The notes: generated by a model from the letters alone, not told the origin. DNA of 64,000 nucleotides from Muribaculaceae bacterium (GCA_017621225.1 JAGATN010000005.1:1-64000), one strand, 5' to 3'; shown: positions 26,865-35,237, counted from the stretch's first letter. Translations and numbers: made by a program.

Positions 26865-28292
26865 TTACTTGTGTCTTTCATTCAGTTCATCAAGCGTAAT
26901 GCCGGCCTGTTCAAGGCCAAGAGCTTTAGCCTCGCCGAGATAACGGCGTGCCGTTTCGTAATCGCCCTCACGCACGGCCAGTGCACCACGTGCATATATG
27001 GCTTCGGCAGATTTGCCGGCCTTGTCGAGGTATTTTCGCGCCGTGGCGAAGTCGTCGCGGCGTATGGCGGCGTTGGCGGCATTGAGGTTGGCGGTTTCGT
27101 CGCTCGGGAACATACGCACAGCCGTTTCGAACACGTCGGTAAATTCAGCCGATCCGGGCTCGTAGGCGCGTGACAATATGTAGAGTTCGTTGAGATTCAG
27201 GTTGCCGGGCTTTTCGGCCAGTATGCGCTTTATTTCGTCTACGTCGCTGTAACTGCGTATGTTGTAGTCGATGCGGTAATCGGTGTGGCGCAATGCAGGG
27301 TAGCAGTTTTGCAGCAGAAAGCGATATTCGTCCGGGTATGTTCGCTTGATTTTCCACTCTTTGGCATCGGGCTCCATGTCGCTGTCGATCAGAGCCAAAA
27401 TCTCCGCGCGATGGTCGATGTTTGATTGTTCGACGTAGCGGCGCAATCCGGCCCAGTCCTCAGGCTCGTAATCGGTTACGATTACTCCGTCGGCAAAATG
27501 GTAGAGCTGTCGGATATGATTTTTCAGCGAGGCGGTGCGGCCCATTGCCAATTCGCGGTTGTGGTCGTATGAGCTTTCGGGCGATGCGTAGCCTTTGAGC
27601 CATACCGACACGATGGATATGTCGTTGTCGCCACGCACGGAATCGATCGTTGCCTTTATCTTGCCGAGCTCGGCGGCGTTGCGACGATATTGGGGGTCGA
27701 TCTCCGTACGGTCGACGGGGAAGTCGATGAAGGCTGAGCCTGACAGGGAGCGGCTTTTCATCATCTCGGCCTCGGGGGTGATGAACACGAGCTGTGGGAA
27801 GAAGGCTTCGCTGTGTCGGCCAAGGCTCTCCTCGTACATGGCCAGCATTTCGTTGCAGCATCCCCAGTCGCTGCGATAGAGCATCAGCGTGGCGCCGTCC
27901 ATCCAGTCGGCCCAGTCGACATAGTTGAAGTAGTCGATGCTGTCGGGGGTCTCGGAAGCCTTGCAGATTCTCTCGCCGGGGCCCGATATGCTGCCCTCGC
28001 CGTTTCTTACATAGTAGTAATAGCGGCGGCGGCCGTATATGCCTATCGACGGAAGGTCGAGCGAATCGGGTCCGTTGACCAGACGCGGCGTGAGAAGCAC
28101 GGCACGGTTCGACTCGACACGGAGACGGGCCAAGTCGATATCCATATTTACGGCGAGATGGCTGCCCTCGTGCGCCATGGTGACGTTACGAACGGTAACG
28201 TCGGGCATAATATCGTTGGTGGTTTGCTCAGCCGTTACCGACATACAAGTCATGCCAAGCAGGGCTGCAAGTATGAGTGTCATCCTTTTCAT
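26865..28292 (-). CDS. DUF3868-type fimbrial operon protein with OmpA-like and TPR regions
   Basis: A 475-residue exported protein with a signal peptide at 1-21. Residues 30-155 form the DUF3868-like N-domain (VRNVTMAHEGSHLAVNMDIDL.., LTPRLVNGPDSLDLPSIGIYGRRRYYYYVRN). An OmpA-like peptidoglycan-associating segment follows (IDFPVDRTEIDPQYRRNAAELGKIKATID.., VWLKGYASPESSYDHNRELAMGRTASL). The C-terminus holds TPR-like helices (FATARKYLDKAGKSAEAIYARGALAVREGDYETARRYL). Such proteins are regularly the second gene in Mfa-type operons, with an assembly or cell-wall-linking role assumed. Confidence 0.85.
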   Translation of the reverse strand: MKRMTLILAALLGMTCMSVTAEQTTNDIMPDVTVRNVTMAHEGSHLAVNMDIDLARLRVESNRAVLLTPRLVNGPDSLDLPSIGIYGRRRYYYYVRNGEGSISGPGERICKASETPDSIDYFNYVDWADWMDGATLMLYRSDWGCCNEMLAMYEESLGRHSEAFFPQLVFITPEAEMMKSRSLSGSAFIDFPVDRTEIDPQYRRNAAELGKIKATIDSVRGDNDISIVSVWLKGYASPESSYDHNRELAMGRTASLKNHIRQLYHFADGVIVTDYEPEDWAGLRRYVEQSNIDHRAEILALIDSDMEPDAKEWKIKRTYPDEYRFLLQNCYPALRHTDYRIDYNIRSYSDVDEIKRILAEKPGNLNLNELYILSRAYEPGSAEFTDVFETAVRMFPSDETANLNAANAAIRRDDFATARKYLDKAGKSAEAIYARGALAVREGDYETARRYLGEAKALGLEQAGITLDELNERHK

Positions 28293-28304
28293 ATTCGTTG
28301 CAAA

Positions 28305-28892
28305 TTAGAATAGGTAAACCAGGTTTATAGCCGCTTTCGTGGGCCCCACGTAATGGTGCGGCTTGTTGGTCTCGATCTTCTTGCCGCAGCCGGCACAACG
28401 GAATCGGTCGTAGCGGGTGTACGAATAGCCGATGCCTATTTCAGCCTCGACATTCCAATGGCGGTTAAGAATCCAGGCGTAACCGTATGACACGCCCGCG
28501 CCGATAAACCAACCCTGATAGCGGGAGTCTTTGAGCTTGCGGGCATCGGTGCCGAGGAAATTGATGCGACCGTTGAAGCCGCCGATATTGTACTGGCCTC
28601 CATGCATATGCGCTCCGAAAAAGTGTCCGCCGAAACGGTCACACAGCCAGTAGCGGGCTTCGGGGTTAACGACCCAGTGCTTCCATCGCTTATCGCCTGA
28701 GAGCGTCCAGGCATTGATTTGAGTTGAGATGCCGATGGTCCAGCGTGGAGCCACACCCATTTCGGCGCCGACGCTTGGCGACAGGAGCACGTCGTCGAGA
28801 AGATTGGTCTTGACGGCCACATCCTGAGCCTTGACGCATGTGAACAGAGTCAACATGGCCATCAATACGATTGATTTGAATCTTATATTCAT
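28305..28892 (-). CDS. DUF3575-type outer membrane protein, first fimbrial operon gene
   Basis: A 195-residue protein. The ATG at 28892 is chosen because it gives a clean signal peptide (MNIRFKSIVLMAMLTLFTCVKAQ) directly before VAVKTNLLDDVLLSPSVGAEMGVAPRWTIGISTQINAW, the DUF3575 signature. A longer frame from 28955 adds residues with no role. The rest (RYWLCDRFGGHFFGAHMHGGQYNIGGF.., NRHWNVEAEIGIGYSYTRYDRFRCAGCGKK) looks like an 8-strand barrel. It is placed first in the operon, 12 bp before the DUF3868-type gene and downstream of the putative invertible promoter. Confidence 0.85.
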   Translation of the reverse strand: MNIRFKSIVLMAMLTLFTCVKAQDVAVKTNLLDDVLLSPSVGAEMGVAPRWTIGISTQINAWTLSGDKRWKHWVVNPEARYWLCDRFGGHFFGAHMHGGQYNIGGFNGRINFLGTDARKLKDSRYQGWFIGAGVSYGYAWILNRHWNVEAEIGIGYSYTRYDRFRCAGCGKKIETNKPHHYVGPTKAAINLVYLF

Positions 28893-29106
28893 ATATGTAT
28901 GTGATAATCCGGGTTCAACAAGACAAGCGATAAAGCGCATAATAACCTTAAGCACAATGAACTATCCACATATGGAGGGTGAACCGCGAAAGCACACCCG
29001 CTGCCCTTAACCATTTCGGGCTTTGACATTACGTAGCAGTGGACGCTGGCGTTAGACATAGTTTTGTCGTTCTGTTTTTATGTTTGCAATTAATCGATCG
29101 TTAGGT

Positions 29107-29330
29107 ATCTCTAAGTAAGAGATTTGGATAATTGGTAATTTACTTATTCCAAATGCGTTACGAGTGCGCACATCGCTGCGGCGCAAACAAATGCGGTCGA
29201 TTTTAGAAAATGCGGCCTCTGATTCACTAAAAAAATGCAATCCATACTGATTTTTTGAAGCTGATAGTGCTATCGTTTCAAAAAGAATTACTATTTTTGC
29301 ACGAAACTTAATTATCTCTTACTTAGAGAT
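29107..29330. promoter_or_regulatory. Putative invertible promoter segment of the fimbrial operon
   Basis: ATCTCTAAGTAAGAGAT (29107-29123) and ATCTCTTACTTAGAGAT (29314-29330) are exact reverse complements. Each arm is ATCTCT/AGAGAT around an asymmetric 5-bp core (AAGTA versus TACTT), like tyrosine-recombinase crossover sites. The 190 bp between carry a plus-strand -7 box (29292-29299) now reading away from the fimbrial genes. I found no comparable promoter box reading toward them. No recombinase gene is in the window. Confidence 0.6.
29292..29299 (+). promoter_or_regulatory. Promoter -7 box inside the invertible segment
   Basis: TATTTTTG fits TAnnTTTG. No clean -33 TTTG lies 19-20 bp upstream. 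It currently points to the DUF3990/DUF3791 remnant. After inversion it would read toward the fimbrial operon, with a leader of roughly 240 nt. Confidence 0.5.
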
Positions 29331-29423
29331 TTGTATTGCGATAAAACGAAAAAAGCCCCGGAATCGGCTGACTCTGAGGCACTACACATCAATCAGGGAT
29401 GGAAATAGCATGGCGCTGATCCT

Positions 29424-29708
29424 GTGAAACTTTATCACGGAAGCATCGAAATAGTGGAACGCACCGAAATCAGAGAACCAAACCGAATGACCGACCGCAA
29501 GATAACATCGGAAAATTTATATCTCATACTACCCGGCAAGGTTAGTAAGATGGCTATGATGTATGCCGCCGACTTCGGATTGCCCATCACCGAAGCATTG
29601 AGGCGCATATACCAGTCGGAGACTTACCGTCAGCTTGAAGACGAAAGCACAAAGCTGTGGCACTATGGCCCTGTGGCGCTTTATCAGATATTCTTGGAGC
29701 AAAACTAA
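29424..29708 (+). CDS. DUF3990-DUF3791 chimeric remnant
   Basis: A 94-residue protein with a GTG start. The first 20 residues (MKLYHGSIEIVERTEIREPN) are the start of DUF3990, an ADP-ribosyltransferase-like family that normally continues with a D-F-G-x-G-F-Y motif; here that body is missing. The sequence goes straight into a DUF3791-like module (SKMAMMYAADFGLPITEALRRIYQSETYRQLEDESTKLWHYGP). In other Bacteroidales these domains are separate neighbouring genes (DUF3791-DUF3990-DUF3791). An in-frame deletion that fused the two is the simplest reading. Whether the product is functional is unknown; it could be an orphan antitoxin-like protein. Confidence 0.6.
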   Translation: MKLYHGSIEIVERTEIREPNRMTDRKITSENLYLILPGKVSKMAMMYAADFGLPITEALRRIYQSETYRQLEDESTKLWHYGPVALYQIFLEQN

Positions 29709-29792
29709 CCCGCCATACACCTTATTATATATTTGGGAATCTGCAGCCCGAAATTCGGGTAGCATTACTTTCTTCCATTGTTTGTTTATAAC

Positions 29793-29899
29793 AAAAACCG
29801 CCCGAAATTGAGCGGTTGGGTCTTGGCCTTTCTCATCCAAGAGGGGCATTGTCTTTAATAGACAACGTAAAGTTAGTAATTTTCGGGCATTAAGCCAAA
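29793..29899 (-). ncRNA. Possible structured small RNA
   Basis: Read on the minus strand there are three successive hairpins: TTGTCT/AGACAA (29865-29849), CTTGG/CCAAG (29841-29822), and ACCGC/GCGGT (29816-29797), the last followed by a U-run like an intrinsic terminator. A near-consensus box TATTTTG (29912-29906, one base short) lies upstream. No frame of useful length is present. Ends are estimates, and the family is not recognised. Confidence 0.35.
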
Positions 29900-29960
29900 T
29901 TTCACCAAAATATTTCACTAATATTTTGCGCTGAAGTCGCCACGATAGCGTAGTCTCAAA

Positions 29961-30037
29961 ACTAAAGACTCAAGACTAACGACCAATGGCTAACGATGCC
30001 CCAACGACTAACGACGAAAATACTAACGACGAAAAAA
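29961..30037. repeat. Short degenerate repeat ACTAACGAC(GAAAA)
   Basis: Four to five imperfect copies of ACTAACGAC, the last two extended by GAAAA, lie directly before the tRNA-fMet terminator. No function is evident. Confidence 0.5.
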
Positions 30038-30062
30038 GTTCCGATGAATATCGGAACTTTTT
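30033..30062. terminator. Terminator of tRNA-fMet
   Basis: AAAAAGTTCCGAT (30033-30045) pairs with ATCGGAACTTTTT (30050-30062). The U-run is present on both strands; it lies 8 bp from the tRNA 3' end. Confidence 0.85.
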
Positions 30063-30069
30063 CTCTTAG

Positions 30070-30141
<72 letters not shown>

Positions 30142-30155
30142 ATGTTTTCTGGGTG

Positions 30156-30186
30156 CAAAATTACTGCTTTTGCCTCAATTCACAAA
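30156..30186 (-). promoter_or_regulatory. Promoter of tRNA-fMet
   Basis: On the minus strand TTTG (30186-30183) and TAATTTTG (30163-30156) are 19 bp apart, ending 15 bp before the tRNA 5' end. Confidence 0.75.
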
Positions 30187-30256
30187 GCATTTTGATGCAA
30201 ACGGCGTGTTAATTTATATTAATACATTATTTTTCAGCTTATTATTGCATTATTTC

Positions 30257-30419
30257 AGAAACTGTTTAAATTTATTTGTCGAAGGAATTGAGAGGATTTG
30301 TCAAGTAGATTTTTGATATTTATGAAGGAGTTATGGGGTCCATAATGACTGAATAAATATCAAAAAGATGCTGACAAAGACCTCAATGACAGGACAAAAT
30401 AAATTTCTAAACAGTTTCT
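30257..30419. mobile_element. MITE-like element A (163 bp)
   Basis: The terminal inverted repeats are AGAAACTGTTTA (30257-30268) and TAAACAGTTTCT (30408-30419), with imperfect extension (AATTTATTTGTC) inward. An internal core at 30324-30352 (GAAGGAGTTATGGGG..CATAA.GACTGA) is shared with the element at 42711-42874 at the same distance from the end. There is no coding capacity and it is AT-rich. It occupies most of the gap between tRNA-fMet and the prolyl oligopeptidase gene. Confidence 0.65.
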
Positions 30420-30465
30420 AAGATTTTTTCAAAACAATAATGCGCGCCGTTACACAGATAATAAT

Positions 30466-30473
30466 TATATTTG
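30466..30473 (+). promoter_or_regulatory. Promoter -7 box of the prolyl oligopeptidase operon
   Basis: TATATTTG fits TAnnTTTG, 60 bp before the start codon. No convincing -33 box. Confidence 0.5.
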
Positions 30474-30533
30474 CGAGTCAATAGAGTCAATAACGACTAA
30501 AAAAGCAATAAATACATCATCCCTTATATTTCC

Positions 30534-32672
30534 ATGACCATTCACAAGGCAATATTTATGACATTAGCCGCAAGTTCCATTCTTGCTTCTTGTTCCAAAA
30601 CGAGAACAACCTATCCCGAAGCTCCGGCCGACAACACGGCCGACAACTATTTCGGCATCGAAGTAAAAGACCCGTACCGACCGCTCGAAAACGATACGTC
30701 GGCAGCCACGACAGCCTGGGTTGAACAAGAAAACGAAGTGACGGAGGAGTACCTGAGTCGCATTCCCTTCCGCTCCAAGATACGCGAACGGCTCACCGAG
30801 CTCAACAACTACAAAAAGTCAGGGCTCCCCTCCAAATCAAAAAGCGGCAAATACTACTTCTACGAAAACGACGGCTTGCAGAACCAATCGGTGCTGTATC
30901 GCTGCGACACAATAGGCGGCGAAGCCGAATTGTTCCTCGACCCCAACGCGCTGAGCGATGACGGAACGGTGGCCCTTACCGGATTGTCGTTCTCAAACAA
31001 TGGCAAATACGCTGCCTACACCATTTCGCGCAGCGGATCGGACTGGACCGAAATATTCGTCATGGACGCCAAGACCAAAGAGTTGCTGCCCGACCACATA
31101 GAGTGGGCCAAGTTCACCGATGCAGCGTGGGCCGGCGACGGATTTTATTACAGTGCATACCCGCGCCCCGAGGAAGGAAAGGAATTTTCGAACGCAAACG
31201 AAAATCACCAGATATACTATCACAAGATAGGCACGCCGCAAAGCGACGACAAGCTCGTGTATGAAGATCCCGCGCACCCGCTGCACTTCCACTCGGCGTA
31301 TGTGCCCGAGAGCGAAGATCTGCTGTTCGTGATAGGCGCCGGCGAAGGCATCGGCTCGTCGCTCATGGTGAAGGACATAAAGAACAATGGCGAATGGGTA
31401 GTGATAGAGCCTTCGCAGGATTACGACATAGCCATTCAAGATGTAATCGACGGCAAGATATACATATCGACCACCGCCGACGCGCCGAAGGGCCGACTCA
31501 TGGTTGCCGACGTCAAGAATCCGCAACGTGCCAATTGGAAAGAGCTGATTCCCGAACAGGAAGGAGTGCTCAAAGGCATCAACTTCGCCGGAAACAACAT
31601 GCTGGTAAGCTACGAGAAAGATGCAAGCCACCACGTGTACATGTATGGCCGCGACGGCAAACTGATACGCGAGATCGAGCTGCCCACCTACGGTTCGGTA
31701 GCCATCAGCTCCGACAAGGACAGCGACGGAGTGTTCTACTCGTTCTCGTCGTTTACATATCCGTCGGCAGTGTACGCCTACGACATGGAGAGCGGCGAAA
31801 GCAAATTCATCAAAGCTCCCGAGATAAAAGATGTGAACATGGCCGATTACGTGACCGAACAGGTGTTTTATCCTTCGGCCGACGGCACCAAGATTCCGAT
31901 GTTCATAACCTACAAGAAAGGACTGGAGAAGAATGGCAAAAACCCGGTTTATCTATACGGATACGGCGGTTTCAACGTGTCGCTCACGCCGGGCTTCTCG
32001 GCCAACCGCATGCTGTGGCTTGAAAACGGAGGCATATATGCCCAGGCCAACTTGCGCGGCGGCTCGGAATATGGCGAGGAGTGGCATCAGGCAGGCATAA
32101 AGCAAAACAAGCTCAACGTGTTTAACGACTTCATCGCCGCCGCCGAATATCTCATCGACGAAGGATGGACGTCGCCCGAACACCTCACCATCGAAGGCGG
32201 CAGCAATGGCGGCCTGCTCGTAGGAGCCACCGTCAACCTGCGCCCCGACCTGTTTAAAGTAGCTATTCCGCGCGTAGGAGTGATGGACATGATGCGCTAC
32301 CATCTGTTCACCATAGGATGGAACTGGGCCTCAGATTACGGCACGAGCGCCGACTCGCCCGAGATGGCCAAATACCTGCTCGGATACTCGCCCATACACA
32401 ACATCAAGAACGACGGAACGAAATATCCCGCAATACTCGTCACCACCGCCGACCATGACGACCGCGTGGTGCCCGCCCACTCGTTCAAATACGCCGCAAC
32501 GCTGCAAGCTTCCGACACGGGCGATGCCCCGAAACTGATACGCATCGACAGCAACGCCGGTCACGGAGCCGGAAAACCGATGTCGAAGGTAATCGATGAA
32601 TACACCGACATTTATTCATTCATATTTCATAATCTCGGCATAGACCCGACCGAAACGAACCAAAATAAATAA
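30534..32672 (+). CDS. Prolyl oligopeptidase (S9A), lipoprotein
   Basis: A 712-residue protein, the usual length of S9A enzymes. Lipobox LASC at 17-20 predicts an envelope lipoprotein. The beta-propeller occupies about 80-430. The C-terminal alpha/beta-hydrolase domain carries the catalytic Ser557 (GGSNGGLL), the Asp in ADHDDRVVP (640-643) and His677 (NAGHGAGKP). It cleaves short proline-containing peptides after Pro, probably in the periplasm or at the cell surface. First gene of a run with a lipoprotein gene that starts on its last base and two MBL-fold hydrolases. Confidence 0.93.
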   Translation: MTIHKAIFMTLAASSILASCSKTRTTYPEAPADNTADNYFGIEVKDPYRPLENDTSAATTAWVEQENEVTEEYLSRIPFRSKIRERLTELNNYKKSGLPSKSKSGKYYFYENDGLQNQSVLYRCDTIGGEAELFLDPNALSDDGTVALTGLSFSNNGKYAAYTISRSGSDWTEIFVMDAKTKELLPDHIEWAKFTDAAWAGDGFYYSAYPRPEEGKEFSNANENHQIYYHKIGTPQSDDKLVYEDPAHPLHFHSAYVPESEDLLFVIGAGEGIGSSLMVKDIKNNGEWVVIEPSQDYDIAIQDVIDGKIYISTTADAPKGRLMVADVKNPQRANWKELIPEQEGVLKGINFAGNNMLVSYEKDASHHVYMYGRDGKLIREIELPTYGSVAISSDKDSDGVFYSFSSFTYPSAVYAYDMESGESKFIKAPEIKDVNMADYVTEQVFYPSADGTKIPMFITYKKGLEKNGKNPVYLYGYGGFNVSLTPGFSANRMLWLENGGIYAQANLRGGSEYGEEWHQAGIKQNKLNVFNDFIAAAEYLIDEGWTSPEHLTIEGGSNGGLLVGATVNLRPDLFKVAIPRVGVMDMMRYHLFTIGWNWASDYGTSADSPEMAKYLLGYSPIHNIKNDGTKYPAILVTTADHDDRVVPAHSFKYAATLQASDTGDAPKLIRIDSNAGHGAGKPMSKVIDEYTDIYSFIFHNLGIDPTETNQNK

Positions 32673-33589
32673 TGCGACTGATCCGACACACGATTGCATG
32701 CATAATATTATCAACTTTGACAACGGGGTGCTTCACCGGCATAGAAAGCACCCCGAAAATCACTGCCTCTGACGTAAAGAAAGAAAACATCGTAATAACG
32801 CCCGAACAAACCTTTCTGACCGACATAAAAGGCGAGCCATTCAGCAAGTGGACTTCAGGCAAACGTCTTTTCGTCACCGACAACCGCATATCGCAGCTGC
32901 TCGTCACCCCCATCGACGAGCCCCTGCAAGGCAAATACATATCATTTGTCGATGCCAATACGGTGCGCTCCATAACCGGAGCACCGATCATAGAGCTACG
33001 ATTCAACACGCCCCAAGGCACCACCGTGGCTTATCGCACCGACGCCACGATGGGCGACCTCGAAAAGCGACATGAAATCGACGTGCCGTTCACCATCGAA
33101 GAATCGGTAATAAAAGAGGTGTCGAGCCGACTGAAAGGAAAAACATACTACACCACCACGTCGATATGGTACGACTCGACCGGCAACAGCTTCAAGGGCC
33201 GCAAATTCGTACCCGTAACCGTTACCGACGTAAAGCCCGGAAACACCGTATACCCGATACTGCTCGAGATGTCCGACGAAAAAGGTGACCCGTTCAGGCT
33301 ATACATGTCGGTGGGCAGCGACCTCAAGGCACCAAGAGGATTCAACAATCTGTTTGCGTTCGCCGATCCGCGCCTCAAATACCCCACCATAACCGACGCC
33401 ACGTGGGCCAACATAATAAACGGAAAAGTTGCGCGCGACATGACCCGCGACGAGTGCAGGCTGTCGCTCGGATCGCCGGCGCAGGTCGACCGCCGTCCCG
33501 GCTACAGCTACCTCTACGAAATATGGACCTATGAAAACGGCATATACCTCGTGTTCGAGGACGGACTGCTGAAGGAATTCCGACGATAA
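32672..33589 (+). CDS. Hypothetical lipoprotein with SmpA/BamE-like C-terminus
   Basis: A 305-residue protein with lipobox TTGC at 17-20. The central part is all-beta with no known motif. The last 55 residues (MTRDECRLSLGSPAQVDRRPGYSYLYEIWTYENGIYLVFEDGLLKEF) resemble the small SmpA/BamE-like fold: a helix with 'S-x-G-x-P' then 'E-x-W-x-Y' strands. Its start overlaps the peptidase stop by one base (TAATG), so the two are translationally coupled. Function unknown; it could assist an envelope process together with the peptidase. Confidence 0.75.
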   Translation: MRLIRHTIACIILSTLTTGCFTGIESTPKITASDVKKENIVITPEQTFLTDIKGEPFSKWTSGKRLFVTDNRISQLLVTPIDEPLQGKYISFVDANTVRSITGAPIIELRFNTPQGTTVAYRTDATMGDLEKRHEIDVPFTIEESVIKEVSSRLKGKTYYTTTSIWYDSTGNSFKGRKFVPVTVTDVKPGNTVYPILLEMSDEKGDPFRLYMSVGSDLKAPRGFNNLFAFADPRLKYPTITDATWANIINGKVARDMTRDECRLSLGSPAQVDRRPGYSYLYEIWTYENGIYLVFEDGLLKEFRR

Positions 33590-33597
33590 CCGCAACG

Positions 33598-34377
33598 ATG
33601 AAGCTTGACATGACTCTGAAGTTTTTAGGCACGGGAACGTCGTGCGGCGTACCGCAACTGCGATGCGGATGCCGAGTGTGCCGCTCAACCGACAGGCGCG
33701 ACGCGCGCACGCGCGCATCGGCTCTGCTCTCGGTCGGCGGCGTGAACATACTCATCGACTGCAGCCCCGACTTCTACCATCAGATGCTTGCCGCCGGCCA
33801 GCCCGACGTCGACGCGCTCATAATCACGCACAGCCATTACGACCACGTGGGCGGCATCGACGACCTGCGTCCGTATTGCCACGCGCGCGGAGGCCTCGAC
33901 GTTTATTGTCAGGCCGACGTCGACTCCGATCTGCGCACGCGCATCCCCTACTCGTTCAAGGCCGATCCATACCCCGGAGTGCCCATCTTCAAGCTACACG
34001 ACATATCGGCCTACGAAGCGTTCAGCATACAGGGCATCGACATAATGCCATTCAGAGTGATGCACGGCTTGCTGCCGATACTCGGCTACCGCATAGGCAA
34101 CCTGGCATACATCACCGACTGCAAGACCCTGCCGGCCGAGTCGGTCGACGTAATAAAGGGCGTCGACACACTTGTGATTAACGCATTGCGCCCGCAAGAA
34201 CACGCCACACACATGAACCTCAACGAAGCTTTCGACGTTATAAATGATGTAAGACCCCGAAAAGCCTACCTCACCCACATGAGCCACAGCATGGGCCTGC
34301 ACGCCGAGCACGCGGCAATGCTCCCCGAGGGGGTGCAGCCGGCCTACGACGGTCTGTCAATTAACATCGTAGATTAA
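33598..34377 (+). CDS. MBL-fold metallohydrolase, PhnP-like
   Basis: A 259-residue cytoplasmic protein. LKFLGTGTSCGVPQLRCGCRVC is the N-terminus typical of PhnP-like phosphodiesterases and related Bacteroidota enzymes. HSHYDHVGG is the metal-binding H-x-H-x-D-H motif. Later ligands fit MHG, ITDC and the terminal THMSHSMG. Family knowledge: hydrolysis of cyclic phosphodiesters or similar; no phosphonate genes are nearby, so the substrate is uncertain. It is preceded by a paired-Cys cluster (C-G-C-x-x-C) that binds a structural zinc in PhnP. Confidence 0.88.
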   Translation: MKLDMTLKFLGTGTSCGVPQLRCGCRVCRSTDRRDARTRASALLSVGGVNILIDCSPDFYHQMLAAGQPDVDALIITHSHYDHVGGIDDLRPYCHARGGLDVYCQADVDSDLRTRIPYSFKADPYPGVPIFKLHDISAYEAFSIQGIDIMPFRVMHGLLPILGYRIGNLAYITDCKTLPAESVDVIKGVDTLVINALRPQEHATHMNLNEAFDVINDVRPRKAYLTHMSHSMGLHAEHAAMLPEGVQPAYDGLSINIVD

Positions 34378-34392
34378 CATCAAAGCATCATT

Positions 34393-35115
34393 ATGACCAA
34401 AATCACTTATCTTGAGCATAGCGGATTCGCAATCACGCTCCCCGAAGCCATACTCGTATTCGATTACTATCGCGATCCATCGCACGCATTGCACAAAATC
34501 TTAGACGCCAACCCCGATAAGCAGGTAGTGTTCTTCGTGAGCCACCAGCATGCCGATCATTACAACACCGGCATCTTCGAATTGGCCCAAAATCATCGCC
34601 GCACATACGTGGTGAGCAACGACGTGCCTGCACGCACCATACCTTCGCAACTCGCCGTTGCGGGAATGAGCGCGGGCGACACCATCGAAGGATTGCCCGG
34701 CGACATGACCGTAAAGGCTTATCCGTCGACCGACACCGGCGTAAGCTTCATGGTGACCACCAAAGATGGCAAGAAGATATTCCATGCAGGCGACCTCAAC
34801 GACTGGCATTGGCAGGATGAGTCGACCTTCAAGGAGGTAGAGCAGGCCAACGACCACTTCAAGTCGATACTCAACCGCATCGCATCCGAAAATCCATCGA
34901 TCGACATAGCCATGTTCCCAGTCGATGCCCGTCAAGGCTCCGACTACGCGCGCGGCGCCCGACTGTTCCTCGAAGCCATAAAAGTAAAAGACTTCTTCCC
35001 GATGCATTTCGGAGCCGACCGCGACGAAGCGTGCCGTTTCGACGAATACGCCCGACCCGACACCACCAAGTGCCACTGCCTGTGCCGCCCCGGCGAGTCT
35101 GTCGAGCTGAGCTGA
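34393..35115 (+). CDS. MBL-fold metallohydrolase, UlaG-like
   Basis: A 240-residue protein. It starts with KITYLEHSGFAITLPEAILVFDYY and has SHQHADHYN as the H-x-H-x-D-H metal site, IFHAGDLNDWHWQDE as the second Asp ligand region and FFPMHFGAD at the end. This order is that of the UlaG/YycJ-like branch of the metallo-beta-lactamase superfamily. The substrate is unassigned. It follows the PhnP-like gene by 15 bp, so both hydrolases are probably co-transcribed. Confidence 0.85.
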   Translation: MTKITYLEHSGFAITLPEAILVFDYYRDPSHALHKILDANPDKQVVFFVSHQHADHYNTGIFELAQNHRRTYVVSNDVPARTIPSQLAVAGMSAGDTIEGLPGDMTVKAYPSTDTGVSFMVTTKDGKKIFHAGDLNDWHWQDESTFKEVEQANDHFKSILNRIASENPSIDIAMFPVDARQGSDYARGARLFLEAIKVKDFFPMHFGADRDEACRFDEYARPDTTKCHCLCRPGESVELS

Positions 35116-35159
35116 CGAGGCGGATTCCATAGCCCCCGACCATCATAGACAAAAAAATA

Positions 35160-35202
35160 ACTGCGACGCATTCACCAATCAACAATTTGAATGCGTCGCA
35201 GT
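35160..35202. terminator. Bidirectional terminator between MBL gene and nagB
   Basis: ACTGCGACGCATTCA (35160-35174) pairs perfectly with TGAATGCGTCGCAGT (35188-35202). On the minus strand it is followed by a U-rich TATTTTTTTG-type run, which suits termination of nagB. Confidence 0.85.
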
Positions 35203-35237
35203 CATTATCTATCAGATTCCGTCAAGCGAAGCCCGTT

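Noticed and set aside
29107-29330. The two ATCTCT-N5-AGAGAT dyads as operator sites for a repressor
   Set aside because: Kept only as the alternative: the exact reverse-complement relation of the asymmetric cores and the fimbrial context favour a recombination substrate, though operators are not excluded.
30257-30419. A CRISPR-like or attachment-site interpretation of the repeats near tRNA-fMet
   Set aside because: There are only two inverted ends around a unique core and no direct repeats with spacers. The tRNA 3' end is not duplicated.
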